DNA from: a virus
Virus record (IMG/VR): IMGVR_UViG_3300030085_001886
Coordinates: 1-25,732 of that record
Strand: one strand, 5' to 3'
DNA: 25,732 nucleotides
Of this stretch, positions 14,623-23,343 are shown piece by piece; the stretch's first letter is position 1; every line of letters starts with the position of its first letter. The position numbers and the translations under genes are program-made. Under the pieces are notes generated by a model. That model was given only the letters and a program-made list of their open reading frames with translations. It had not been told where the DNA came from and searched no databases.

Positions 14623-15597
14623 ATGGCCACCTTTGAAACACTAAGAGATTACGACAGATTAGCGTCGAGTTATAAAGTTAGCGTAGTACGACAAGTATTA
14701 CCTGAATACTTTACAACATCTTATCCTAATCTAGTAACATTTCTCGAAGCATACTATGAACACTTAGATTCAGATGAAAACTTTGGTGGCATAGTTAACG
14801 AGATACTAACAATACGTGATGTTGAGGATGTTACACTCAAAAGACTTGACTTTGTACTCGATGAGATTGCTCTTGGTGTATCAAATACACAGTTTACATT
14901 TCCAAGAGAAGCACTAAGAAACTTTGGTAACTTTTTTCGAGTCAAAGGTTCTTTATATTCAGCAGAAGGTTTCTTTAGAGCTTTCTTCGATGAAAACAAT
15001 ATTGAAGTCATTTACCCAAAAAATAGCTTATTAAGAGTTGGTGACTTAACACAGGGTAAGATTGGGCCCGAAGACGCATTTGTTTTACAAGATGGTAGAA
15101 TATTTCAAATCTTTTCAGTGCTAATTAAATCTCCACTTTCTTTAAATGACTGGGAAACACTTTATAGAAATTTTGTACACCCTGCAGGTTTCTTTTTAGG
15201 TGCAGAAGTTGAAGTTATAACTGAGGGCCAAGTCACAATTATAACAGCAGAGTCTATTACTGATCCTGATCCAAGAATAAAAGTTATTGAAGCTGCATCA
15301 TTTAGTATGACTGGTGATAGAGAAGTTGCATTATTATTACCAGATGATCAAGATGCTGACAGTGCACTACAGAAATACGATGCTTTCCGCACTACAAATT
15401 TCTTTGGTGGAAGAGGTGTGAGCTTACTTACACTAGCAAAAATTTACAGCAGTCTAGACGAGCTAGGCGGATTTGCTGTTAGACAAGATGCTGAGGCTGC
15501 TGGTATACAAACTAGAATTACTTTCGACAACACTTTTGAAACATTTGATCGAAGACAACTTAAAAGTTATGTTAATTCTACTGTAAGTTCAGTATAA
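14623..15597 (+). CDS. Baseplate wedge protein in the gp7 position
   Basis: The protein has 324 residues. The start FETLRDYDRLASSYKVSVVR, QVLPEYFTTSYPNLVTFLEA and the following YYEHLDSDENFGG are followed by a helical segment and FVLQDGRIFQIFSVLIKSPL. DWETLYRNFVHPAGFFLGAE resembles the compact P2 gpI/tail-protein fold found at the N-terminus of T4 gp7. T4 gp7 has 1032 residues, so if this is the counterpart it is a shortened form. In T4 the order is 25-6-7-8. Here the gene follows gp6 at zero spacing and precedes a fibre gene and gp8. The gp7 equivalence is inferred from position and a weak likeness; the protein being a wedge or wedge-linked structural protein is well supported by context. Confidence 0.7.
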   Translation: MATFETLRDYDRLASSYKVSVVRQVLPEYFTTSYPNLVTFLEAYYEHLDSDENFGGIVNEILTIRDVEDVTLKRLDFVLDEIALGVSNTQFTFPREALRNFGNFFRVKGSLYSAEGFFRAFFDENNIEVIYPKNSLLRVGDLTQGKIGPEDAFVLQDGRIFQIFSVLIKSPLSLNDWETLYRNFVHPAGFFLGAEVEVITEGQVTIITAESITDPDPRIKVIEAASFSMTGDREVALLLPDDQDADSALQKYDAFRTTNFFGGRGVSLLTLAKIYSSLDELGGFAVRQDAEAAGIQTRITFDNTFETFDRRQLKSYVNSTVSSV

Positions 15598-15600
15598 ATA
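15593..15600 (+). promoter_or_regulatory. T4-type late promoter TATAAATA for the fibre/gp8 run
   Basis: A perfect octamer overlapping the stop codon of the preceding gene (15595-15597). The expected start is near 15606, leaving a leader of about 21 bases with TAGGA at 15616-15620 before the ATG at 15627. Confidence 0.82.
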
Positions 15601-15626
15601 ATAACAATTAATGTGTAGGATACAAG

Positions 15627-16505
15627 ATGGCTAAACAAATTATAGGTATCGGAACTAGTGGCAATGATGGTACAGGTGATGACCTGCGTACTGCTGGTGG
15701 CAAGATTAACGATAACTTTACTGAATTATATACTGATGTTGCATCTTTACAGGTAGCAACAGGCGGAGCAGCTGCAAATCTCGGTGTAGGATTTGATAGT
15801 AATGCAATTGTTTTTGAAGGTGCAACTGCAGATTCTTTTGAGACTACATTTACAATTACAGATCCTACTAAAGATAATACTATTACATTACCTGATTCTA
15901 CAGGTACAGTTTTGCTTGACACTACAATTGGTGGAAGCATCGCAAATTCAATTAATGGTATTGTAGACTCTAATTATATAGCATTAAGAAGTGGTATTGC
16001 GCAAGATTCTTCACAGACTCTTTTAATTGTAAGAGCCAATTCTATTGACTCAGGTCTTGCAACTGCGCTAATTGATTCAGCTTATGTAACTGCTAGAGTC
16101 AATACTTCTACTTTAGACTCAGCAGAAGTACAAAGGATGATCGACTCTAACGGTGGTTTAGATTCATCCGAAGTACAGAAAATGATTGATTCAAATCGTG
16201 GTCTTGACTCTGCTGAAGTAACCACAATAGTTGATTCAGATTACGTAAGACTAAAACAATTAAGCAACTTTAATTATGTTGATTCAGGAGCAGTTACAAC
16301 TTTAGTAGATTCAGATTACATATTAACAAGAACAACTCAAGTTAACTTAAATGCATACACGGTAGCTAATAAACCAAACAACCCAGATCATGGGGCACTA
16401 ATTTTTGTAAGAAATGGAGCATCAGGAAATCCATGCCTTGCAGTTTTTGACAGTGGTTCAGGTGCTTTTCTAAGGATAACACTTGGTGCTGCAGTAAGTA
16501 CTTAA
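15627..16505 (+). CDS. Tail fibre-like structural protein with DS-rich repeats
   Basis: The protein has 292 residues. The N-terminus IIGIGTSGNDGTGDDLRTAG, with GKINDNFTELY next, is a common virion-anchoring head of marine phage fibre proteins. A middle segment (ITLPDSTGTVLL) looks like beta-prism fibre sequence. From residue 110 to about 240 the protein is full of Asp-Ser pairs, including three 15-residue repeats from 16113 (LDSAEVQRMIDSNGG, LDSSEVQKMIDSNRG, LDSAEVTTIVDSDYV). The end (PDHGALIFVRNGASGNPCLA) resembles a small tip domain. It precedes gp8 with a TAGGATA ribosome site between. I infer a short fibre or spike attached to the baseplate periphery; the receptor is unknown. Confidence 0.75.
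   Translation: MAKQIIGIGTSGNDGTGDDLRTAGGKINDNFTELYTDVASLQVATGGAAANLGVGFDSNAIVFEGATADSFETTFTITDPTKDNTITLPDSTGTVLLDTTIGGSIANSINGIVDSNYIALRSGIAQDSSQTLLIVRANSIDSGLATALIDSAYVTARVNTSTLDSAEVQRMIDSNGGLDSSEVQKMIDSNRGLDSAEVTTIVDSDYVRLKQLSNFNYVDSGAVTTLVDSDYILTRTTQVNLNAYTVANKPNNPDHGALIFVRNGASGNPCLAVFDSGSGAFLRITLGAAVST
16113..16247 (+). repeat. Three tandem 45-base (15-residue) repeats in the fibre gene
   Basis: Units begin at 16113, 16158 and 16203. The protein pattern LDS[AS]EVxxxxDSxxx is kept, while the codons differ (for example GAC/GAT for Asp and TCA/TCT for Ser), so the DNA copies are no longer identical. Confidence 0.8.
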
Positions 16506-16516
16506 TAGGATAAGAT

Positions 16517-17869
16517 ATGCCAGCAATAGTAACAGACGCATTACGAAGACAGATAGCACAGGACTTCTTTGATCAGTTTACAGCTGATACGAGGAAGTAC
16601 TATATCGGTATTGGTCGATCAGAGCAGTGGGATTCATCCGAAACAGTACCAACACCAACAAATTCACCACAACAAATTCAAGCATTTCGTAATGCAATGC
16701 AAGGTGTGAAGAAAGTTGAAGCGACATCACTGGTGGTACCAAGAAATAACTGGGCGTCAGGTGTTATATATTCGCAGTTCGATGATCAACAAGCAGGTTA
16801 TCCTGCAAGTCCATATTATGTAAAGAATGAAGCTAATCAAGTATATGTATGTTTAGAAGTTGGAAGAAACGCTGCCGGTACGGCTGTTCCTTCTACCAGC
16901 GAACCAACTCACTCAAACAACGATGCAAGGCGATTAGCTGATGGTTACGTTTGGAAATTTTTGTATACTATAAGCGCAGCCAGTGCAAACAGTTTTATGT
17001 CTTCAAACTTTATGCCAGTGCAAGTGCAAGGTGCGACTGATTCAAACTCGACTGGTATTCAGCTAAAACAAGAAGAAGTACAGAATAATGCAAAAGTTGG
17101 TGAAATTTTAAATCTAGTCATAACAGATGGTGGCGCTGGTTACACGTCTCTACCAACAATAACTATTACGGGCACAGGTTCAAACGCTTCATTTATACCT
17201 ACAATTGATTCTGCAACTGGAAGACTCGTAAGAATAAGAGCAGAAGATTCTAGCAACGGTGACGTAAAAGGATTTGGCACTGGATATACAAGGGCTATAG
17301 TTTCAATTACTGGAGGTGGTGCATCACAAAACGCAACTGCCCGAGCAGTGCTTGGCCCTGACTCAGGTATGGGTAAAGATCCTAGAGAAGATTTAAGATC
17401 TACATCAGTTATGTTCCATTCTGATTTACTGGGCACTGATTCAGACTTGATTGTAAATCAAGACTTTAGACAGGTAGGCTTAGTACGAGATCCACGCACT
17501 TCTGCCGGCGCGGCTTTCTTAGCAACTACTGGTAATTCACTAAAGAGCATGACGTTATCAAGTATTGTTACAGGATTTACAGCTGATAAAACTATTCAGG
17601 GTTCAACCACATCAGCAAAAGCAATTATAGATGAAATTGATTCGAATCAGATATTCTATCATCAAAATGATGATACTGGATTCTTAACATTCCAAGACGG
17701 TGAGCTTATAACTGAAACAAATGGATCAGGTGATGGTGTTATCGATTCAGCCTTAAGATCGCCGGAAGTAGATCCTGAAACTGGTGCGATACTCTACATA
17801 GATAATAGAAAACCTGTAAGTCGAGCGCTGGCACAAAATGAAGACATTAAAGTTGTCGTACAATTCTAA
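16517..17869 (+). CDS. 8: gp8-like baseplate wedge protein with inserted beta domains
   Basis: The protein has 450 residues against 334 in T4 gp8. Matching landmarks in order are YYIGIGRSEQWDSSETVP (T4 FITFGRSEPWSS), VVPRNNWASGVIYSQFDD (T4 VIPRRDW), the motif DGYVWKFLYTIS (T4 DGYVWEYLFEI), and the final AILYIDNRKPVSRALAQNED followed by IKVVVQF (T4 YMENRPPIIMAMDQTEEINI). gp8 dimers join inner and outer parts of the wedge. Two inserts account for the extra length. Residues about 200-281 hold two G.GYT...I.ITG.G..A repeats, and residues about 352-402 hold a G.T.SA.A-type segment also seen in gp53 and the DUF4815-type protein. AAGGA for the next gene overlaps this stop. Confidence 0.92.
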   Translation: MPAIVTDALRRQIAQDFFDQFTADTRKYYIGIGRSEQWDSSETVPTPTNSPQQIQAFRNAMQGVKKVEATSLVVPRNNWASGVIYSQFDDQQAGYPASPYYVKNEANQVYVCLEVGRNAAGTAVPSTSEPTHSNNDARRLADGYVWKFLYTISAASANSFMSSNFMPVQVQGATDSNSTGIQLKQEEVQNNAKVGEILNLVITDGGAGYTSLPTITITGTGSNASFIPTIDSATGRLVRIRAEDSSNGDVKGFGTGYTRAIVSITGGGASQNATARAVLGPDSGMGKDPREDLRSTSVMFHSDLLGTDSDLIVNQDFRQVGLVRDPRTSAGAAFLATTGNSLKSMTLSSIVTGFTADKTIQGSTTSAKAIIDEIDSNQIFYHQNDDTGFLTFQDGELITETNGSGDGVIDSALRSPEVDPETGAILYIDNRKPVSRALAQNEDIKVVVQF

Positions 17870-17880
17870 GGAAATAAAGA

Positions 17881-20800
17881 ATGGCTACTACTCTTAGTTC
17901 AACCCTCATACCCTCGAAGTACAAAGATGACTTTAGAGATAGTGACGGTTATTATCGAATTCTTTTTAATAGCGGTAGGGTACTGCAAGCTCGCGAACTT
18001 ACACAAATTCAAACTATACTACAAGAACAAATTAAAAGATTCGGTGGTAATGTATTTCAAGAAGGTGGAGTTGTAAAACCTGGAACAACACAAATTAATA
18101 CAGCATACGAGTTTGTAAAACTTAATACGACTTCACTTGCGTTGCCTACAACTACTTCTACACTACTTGGCACAACATTTACAGGATCGACTAGTGGAGT
18201 CACTGCACGTGTAATTGAAGTAGTCAATGCGACTGGTTCAGACCCAGCTACACTTTATGTAGCATATACTAATGCACCAGCAGCTCAAGCGGGATTAAAC
18301 GCAGTTAGATTTACAGCAGGTGAAAATATAACAAATGGATCAACCACACTTGCTGTACAGACCACTAACACCGATGCAAACCCTGCAACTGGTCGAGGTA
18401 CTCGGTTCTCAGTAGATAGTGGACTGTATTTCGTAAAAGGATTTTTTGTATTTACCTTACCACAAGCTGTTATAGTATCTAAGTATAGTGATTCACCTAC
18501 CGAAACTGTAGGATTTAAAATTATAGAAGATGTTGTTGGTGTAGATGATGACGCTGACTTATATGATAATCAGGGTTCAGTGCCAAACACATCTGCACCC
18601 GGTGCTGATAGATTTCGTATTACACTAACTCTCACAAATGAAACAGACTTAGAAGCATCTGACAACTTCGTACCTCTCGTAAATATCAATGAAGGTATAG
18701 TTGTATCAACTAGAAATCAAACGAATTCATACAATGTTGTAAGAGATTTTGTTGCAAATCGAATCAAAGAAAATTCAGGTGACTATTTAGTAAAACCATT
18801 TAGGTTGAGATTTGAATTAGATTCTGATAAAGACAATCTTCTAATGAAACTTAGCGATGGTATCGCAGTAGTTGACGGATATCGTTCAAGAGTTCTTGCT
18901 CCTTTTACAACTAGAATTACTAAGCCTTCTTCAACTGTAGAGATAGAAAACGAAGTAACACCTGCAGGTTACGGAAACTTCGTAACAGTAAATGTCGATT
19001 CAAATGGTGCTGCAGCAGGTTTATCTGGAAATACGAAAGGCTTGCCAGATATTGATCGATTCCAAAAACTAGCATTAATGAACGGTGCAGATTTTGGTGG
19101 AGACTCAATTGGTACGTGCCGTGTTAAAGCTGTGCACAGAGAAGCGAGCAATAGCCTAAGATATTATCTTATGGACATACAAATGAATGCTGGTCAAAAC
19201 TTTAGAAATACTGTAAGTATAGGTAATTCTGAAGAATCTTATTTCAATCTATTCAGACCAAACAACAAGGCTGTGCTATTCGAGCCTGAAAAGAATATAT
19301 CAATATTCAAAGTACCTAGGCAAAGACCACAAGCACTGGATGATATATCTCTGCAAACGCAAAGAAGATTCACATTTAATACAAATGGTGCTGGAGCAGG
19401 ATCAATTTCACTTACTGCAGCAGGTGAAACTTTTGCAAATGTAAATGATTGGATTTTTGCAAAGGAAGATAGTGCAGTATGGCAACACCCAATTGGCGTG
19501 GCTGGCACAGGTACAACATCCGCTGCTATTACAGGTGCACCTGCTAGTGTGACAGGAATGGAAGTGTTAGCTTTCGTAAATAAAGCTACAGGTATTATTA
19601 GAAGTAAAACACTAGTAGAAGAAACGCAAGTTTTACAAGATGTGAACGGTGTAATTAACTTAGCTAAAGCTGATATATTTAGATTGTTGCGAGTAAGAGA
19701 AGGTGATTCTGACGGTATTGATCTTTTAAATAGGTATGAATTAGACAATGGACAAAGAGATAACTTTTATGGTCTCGGCAGACTTATACGTAAAGATGGT
19801 TTCTCGGCACCTTCAGATCCAGTACACGTAAGATACAAATACTTTCAACATGGTGCTGGTGACGGGGACTTCTTTGCAGTTAACTCATACACTGGACAAG
19901 TAGACTACGATGAAATTCCATCATATCGTGATGGAATGGGTGAAACTCTTCAATTAAGAGATTGTATAGACTTTAGATCAGTAATGGATTCTGCTGGAGA
20001 ATTTACAAATTCAACAAAAGGTGCTCGCATACATGAACACTTGCAAGTTAATGATACAGTACAAGCTGACATAAATTATTATCTTCCACAAGCTGCGGTT
20101 GTTTCAGTAACTAGGGACGGAAGAACATCATTTAATAAAGGGAATCCAAGTTTCATACCTCAATATCCAGAACTAGAAATAGGTTCTTTGCCTCTATATA
20201 GAATTATATTCAACGGTAATACTCTTAATGACTCTGATTTGTCAATGGAGAAGCTAGATCATAAACGCTACACTATGCGAGACATTGCGCAAGTAGAGAA
20301 AAGAATCGATAAACTAGAAGAAGTAACAGCTTTAAGTTTACTAGAAATAGACACTAAAAACTTCGAAGTTTTAGATTCTGCTGGGTTGAATAGAACTAAA
20401 TCAGGCTTCTTTGTAGATAATTTCTCTACACAAGAAATGTCTGATACAAAACAACCAGATTATCGTGCTTCTATTGATCCACAAGTTAACTTGCTGACAA
20501 CAGCATTTAACGAAGATAATATAAGATTAATTTTTGATTCTGCTAACTCAACAAACATTGTTCGTAGAGGTGATAACTTATATCTCGACTATGAAGAAGT
20601 GTCATATAAAAAACAAACACAGGCATCAAGATTCCAAAAGATTAATCCTTTTGAAGTTGTAATTTATCACGGTGACATTGATTTATCTCCCGCATCTGAC
20701 GAGTGGAGAGAAACAAAAGTAAGAACAAAGAAAGTTATTGACGGAGGAATCAAGCTAGATACGTCTCAAGCTTACTTATGGAACAACTGGCAGTGGAACT

Positions 20801-21534
20801 GGGGTGGAACTAAAATAGAAGATCTAGCAGTTGGCAGTACTACAAATGCAAAAACATCAGATCAGGCTACTAAGATTGTAACTGACGTCAACAAAGTTGT
20901 GTCTGACGAAATTGTAGAAGATCTGATTAATCAAACAGTAGTACACGTTGCTCTATTACCATTCTGTAGGTCACGTAAAGTTTACTTTAGAGCTAATGGA
21001 CTAAGACCTAACTCTACAGTGTTCTGTTTCTTTGATGGTGTAAATGTAGAACATTTTGTTAGAGAAGAAACATTCAAACGTATTTCAGAAGATCCAGTTG
21101 ATTTTGGTAACATACACAACAATATTGTTTCACACCCTGAATCATCGTCTGCAATAACAAGCGATGCTAACGGACATGTCGAAGGATCGTTCTTTATACC
21201 AAACACTAATCAAATTAGATTTAGAACAGGTACTGTAGAATTTAAAATTTTAGATATTTCAGCTGATCAAGAAAAGAAATCTACGACAGTAGCACGTGCA
21301 CTTTACGCTGCAACTGGATTTTTAGACACAGTAGACCAAGAATGGAAGTCTACACGAGTACTTGGAATTCAACATTCTAGAAGTGTGCAGCATAAGCCTC
21401 AACCGCAGAACCAAGGTGGTAACGGGCATGATTTTTCTGGTAAGGCGACTACATGGGGTGGTGGTACTACAAGTCACCATGATACTGGAATACATGGCGG
21501 TGGTAGCTTTAGCGGCGGCGGCATGTGGACATAA
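17881..21534 (+). CDS. Large DUF4815-type baseplate/fibre-network protein
   Basis: The protein has 1217 residues. The N-terminus (FRDSDGYYRILFNSGRVLQA, RELTQIQTILQEQIKRFGGN, VFQEGGVVKPGT) is the DUF4815 pattern of large myovirus structural proteins. A G.TSG segment lies near residues 95-165. Around residues 800-830 there is a coiled-coil-like stretch, YTMRDIAQVEKRIDKLEEVT. The last 50 residues are Gly/His-rich (HDFSGKATTWGGG, SHHDTGIHGGGSFSGGG). Its position after gp8 is where T4 has gp9 and gp10, so it may serve as the peripheral hub to which fibres attach; that is inference. The start has AAGGA upstream. It pairs with the next gene, 16 bases downstream. Confidence 0.82.
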   Translation: MATTLSSTLIPSKYKDDFRDSDGYYRILFNSGRVLQARELTQIQTILQEQIKRFGGNVFQEGGVVKPGTTQINTAYEFVKLNTTSLALPTTTSTLLGTTFTGSTSGVTARVIEVVNATGSDPATLYVAYTNAPAAQAGLNAVRFTAGENITNGSTTLAVQTTNTDANPATGRGTRFSVDSGLYFVKGFFVFTLPQAVIVSKYSDSPTETVGFKIIEDVVGVDDDADLYDNQGSVPNTSAPGADRFRITLTLTNETDLEASDNFVPLVNINEGIVVSTRNQTNSYNVVRDFVANRIKENSGDYLVKPFRLRFELDSDKDNLLMKLSDGIAVVDGYRSRVLAPFTTRITKPSSTVEIENEVTPAGYGNFVTVNVDSNGAAAGLSGNTKGLPDIDRFQKLALMNGADFGGDSIGTCRVKAVHREASNSLRYYLMDIQMNAGQNFRNTVSIGNSEESYFNLFRPNNKAVLFEPEKNISIFKVPRQRPQALDDISLQTQRRFTFNTNGAGAGSISLTAAGETFANVNDWIFAKEDSAVWQHPIGVAGTGTTSAAITGAPASVTGMEVLAFVNKATGIIRSKTLVEETQVLQDVNGVINLAKADIFRLLRVREGDSDGIDLLNRYELDNGQRDNFYGLGRLIRKDGFSAPSDPVHVRYKYFQHGAGDGDFFAVNSYTGQVDYDEIPSYRDGMGETLQLRDCIDFRSVMDSAGEFTNSTKGARIHEHLQVNDTVQADINYYLPQAAVVSVTRDGRTSFNKGNPSFIPQYPELEIGSLPLYRIIFNGNTLNDSDLSMEKLDHKRYTMRDIAQVEKRIDKLEEVTALSLLEIDTKNFEVLDSAGLNRTKSGFFVDNFSTQEMSDTKQPDYRASIDPQVNLLTTAFNEDNIRLIFDSANSTNIVRRGDNLYLDYEEVSYKKQTQASRFQKINPFEVVIYHGDIDLSPASDEWRETKVRTKKVIDGGIKLDTSQAYLWNNWQWNWGGTKIEDLAVGSTTNAKTSDQATKIVTDVNKVVSDEIVEDLINQTVVHVALLPFCRSRKVYFRANGLRPNSTVFCFFDGVNVEHFVREETFKRISEDPVDFGNIHNNIVSHPESSSAITSDANGHVEGSFFIPNTNQIRFRTGTVEFKILDISADQEKKSTTVARALYAATGFLDTVDQEWKSTRVLGIQHSRSVQHKPQPQNQGGNGHDFSGKATTWGGGTTSHHDTGIHGGGSFSGGGMWT

Positions 21535-21550
21535 TATATAGGAAATAGAA

Positions 21551-23125
21551 ATGGGAACTTCACTAGGTTATCAAATCGACAGACACCCGATAGCACAGTC
21601 TTTCTACGTTGAGCAAGACACGGGTTGCTTTATAACTAAGGTAGATTTATACTTTAAGAGTAAAGCTACTAGCGATCCGGTATGTCTTCAGGTAAGACCT
21701 ATGGTTGATGGCTTTCCTTCAACAGATGTTATTCTGCCTGGCTCAGTTGTGTATGTTAATGGTAGCTCAGTAAATGTGTCGGATCAAGCAACACTTGCTA
21801 CAAGTTTTGTTTTTGAAGAGCCACTGTACTTAAAAGGTAACCGTGACTATGCTATTGTAGCTATCACTAACTCACCAGATTATCAAATATTTATTGCACA
21901 AATCGATGAATTTGAAATTGGAACCACTGCCGGCAGGGTTGCTAAAAATCCTGCACTAGGTACACTATTCTATTCTCAAAACGGTGGAACATTTACACCG
22001 TCACAAGAGCAGGACTTAACTTTTGAAATCTTTAGAGCAAAATTTGATACATCAACTGAAGGTGCGGCTATATTACAAAATGCTGAATTACCTTTAAAAC
22101 TTTTAGATATAGATCCTATTACAGTTACTAAAGGAAGTAATTCAGTACAAGTCTTTGATCCAGGACACGGCTTTGTTGTAAATGATCCAGTGCGTATTGA
22201 AGGTGTAGATTCTGCGAGTAATATTGGTGGTATCACAGGTCCAAACATTTTAGGTCCAAGAACAATCACTGCAGTCGACTGGACAGGATACACATTTAAT
22301 GCGGGTGCCTCGGCTGATAGTGATGGCATAGGTGGTGGAATTGATGTCAAAGTAACTAAGAACATACCTTTCTCTATTTACTTTAAAAATTCTCAACTGT
22401 TAAACCCGCCTCAAACTAACATGGCATCTGCTTTGAAATTGACAACTGGTAAATCATTTGCCGGTACTGAAACGCCGTATCAAAAGTCTAATAACTTCGT
22501 GCACTCAAGACCAAACGTTACTCTTTACACAAGAAAAGCGCATGTAGTAGCAAACACTGCTATTGAAACTAGCGAACTTGGTGCAAACGTAAAATCTTTA
22601 GAAGCGCAATACTCTTTTCAGTCGTTTGACGATTTTGTGACACCAATGTTGGATATGCAAAGATCTTCTATAACTCTAGTTGATGCACTAATAGATAGGC
22701 AAGATTCGTCTGCTTCTACTGGATTTAACGCTCCACTGACATACGTAGATGAAACAGCAGCAAGAGGCGGATCAGCGGCGACTAAACATATTACAAAGGC
22801 TGTTACTCTTATAAATCCAGCAGTTGGATTGAAAATAGCTTTTGCCGCACAAAGACCTCCGGGCTGTGACTTTCAAGTTTATTTTAGAACTGCTACGTCT
22901 GATCAAAATATTGAAGATCAAGGTTATACATTAACGCCAGAAGTAACAAACAATCCAATTGATGAAAATCTCGTAATCTTCAGAGATTATCAATTCTTGC
23001 CTGGTGGCGATGGTGGTCAGCTAGATGAGTTTACTAAGTTTCAAATTAAAATAGTTATGAGATCTACTGATAAATCAAAGCAACCTTTCATTAAAGATTT
23101 AAGAGTTATTGCATTGAGTGTATAA
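21551..23125 (+). CDS. Marine T4-like structural protein, partner of the DUF4815-type protein
   Basis: The protein has 524 residues. The start YQIDRHPIAQSFYVEQDTGC continues as FITKVDLYFKSKATSDPVCL and QVRPMVDGFPSTDVILPGS, a jelly-roll-like pattern that I recall from large structural proteins of marine T4-like phages, sometimes as the C-terminal part of one long protein with the DUF4815 region. Here it is a separate gene with its own AGGAAAT ribosome site and an in-frame stop before it. Residues about 190-260 (VQVFDPGHGFVVNDPVRIEG) form a beta-rich insert. The C-terminus (FTKFQIKIVMRSTDKSKQPF, IKDLRVIAL) is typical of a tail-attachment domain. It is probably a baseplate-periphery component; no enzymatic motif is seen. 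Confidence 0.75.
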   Translation: MGTSLGYQIDRHPIAQSFYVEQDTGCFITKVDLYFKSKATSDPVCLQVRPMVDGFPSTDVILPGSVVYVNGSSVNVSDQATLATSFVFEEPLYLKGNRDYAIVAITNSPDYQIFIAQIDEFEIGTTAGRVAKNPALGTLFYSQNGGTFTPSQEQDLTFEIFRAKFDTSTEGAAILQNAELPLKLLDIDPITVTKGSNSVQVFDPGHGFVVNDPVRIEGVDSASNIGGITGPNILGPRTITAVDWTGYTFNAGASADSDGIGGGIDVKVTKNIPFSIYFKNSQLLNPPQTNMASALKLTTGKSFAGTETPYQKSNNFVHSRPNVTLYTRKAHVVANTAIETSELGANVKSLEAQYSFQSFDDFVTPMLDMQRSSITLVDALIDRQDSSASTGFNAPLTYVDETAARGGSAATKHITKAVTLINPAVGLKIAFAAQRPPGCDFQVYFRTATSDQNIEDQGYTLTPEVTNNPIDENLVIFRDYQFLPGGDGGQLDEFTKFQIKIVMRSTDKSKQPFIKDLRVIALSV

Positions 23126-23343
23126 TGAATTATGTTAAAGTTGAGGGTGAGTCTAGCTTAGTTAGAAATGAAAACGGTGTTATATTAAGTAATGATAATA
23201 ATGCTGTTGAACAGGCTAAGTTAAGAAAAAAATTAAGAAAACAAAAAGACGCGGAACTTGAATCACTAAAGCAGGATGTCAATGATATAAAGTTACTGCT
23301 AAATCAAATTGTAGGTAAACTCGATGGCACGAATAGCAGATAG
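23125..23343 (+). CDS. Small coiled-coil protein, marine T4-like conserved
   Basis: The protein has 72 residues. A short beta-like head (MNYVKVEGESSLVRNENGVI) is followed by a charged helix, KLRKKLRKQKDAELESLKQD, with heptad spacing continuing to VNDIKLLLNQIVGKL. Overlaps on both sides (TAATG with the upstream gene, 20 bases with the downstream fibre gene) tie its translation to virion genes. Proteins of this size and layout occur, as I recall, in this place in marine T4-like genomes without a known function. A trimerisation or assembly-aid role for the neighbouring fibres is possible. Confidence 0.75.
   Translation: MNYVKVEGESSLVRNENGVILSNDNNAVEQAKLRKKLRKQKDAELESLKQDVNDIKLLLNQIVGKLDGTNSR

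Noticed and set aside
21520-21560. Frameshift or broken gene joining the DUF4815-type protein to the next one
   Set aside because: The first gene has a proper stop, the second has an AGGAAAT ribosome site and ATG, and no slippery run lies at the joint.
23115-23130. TATAAT-like sequence before the small coiled-coil gene as a host-type promoter
   Set aside because: It overlaps the stop/start joint, has no -35 partner that I can see, and the gene is coupled to its upstream neighbour.
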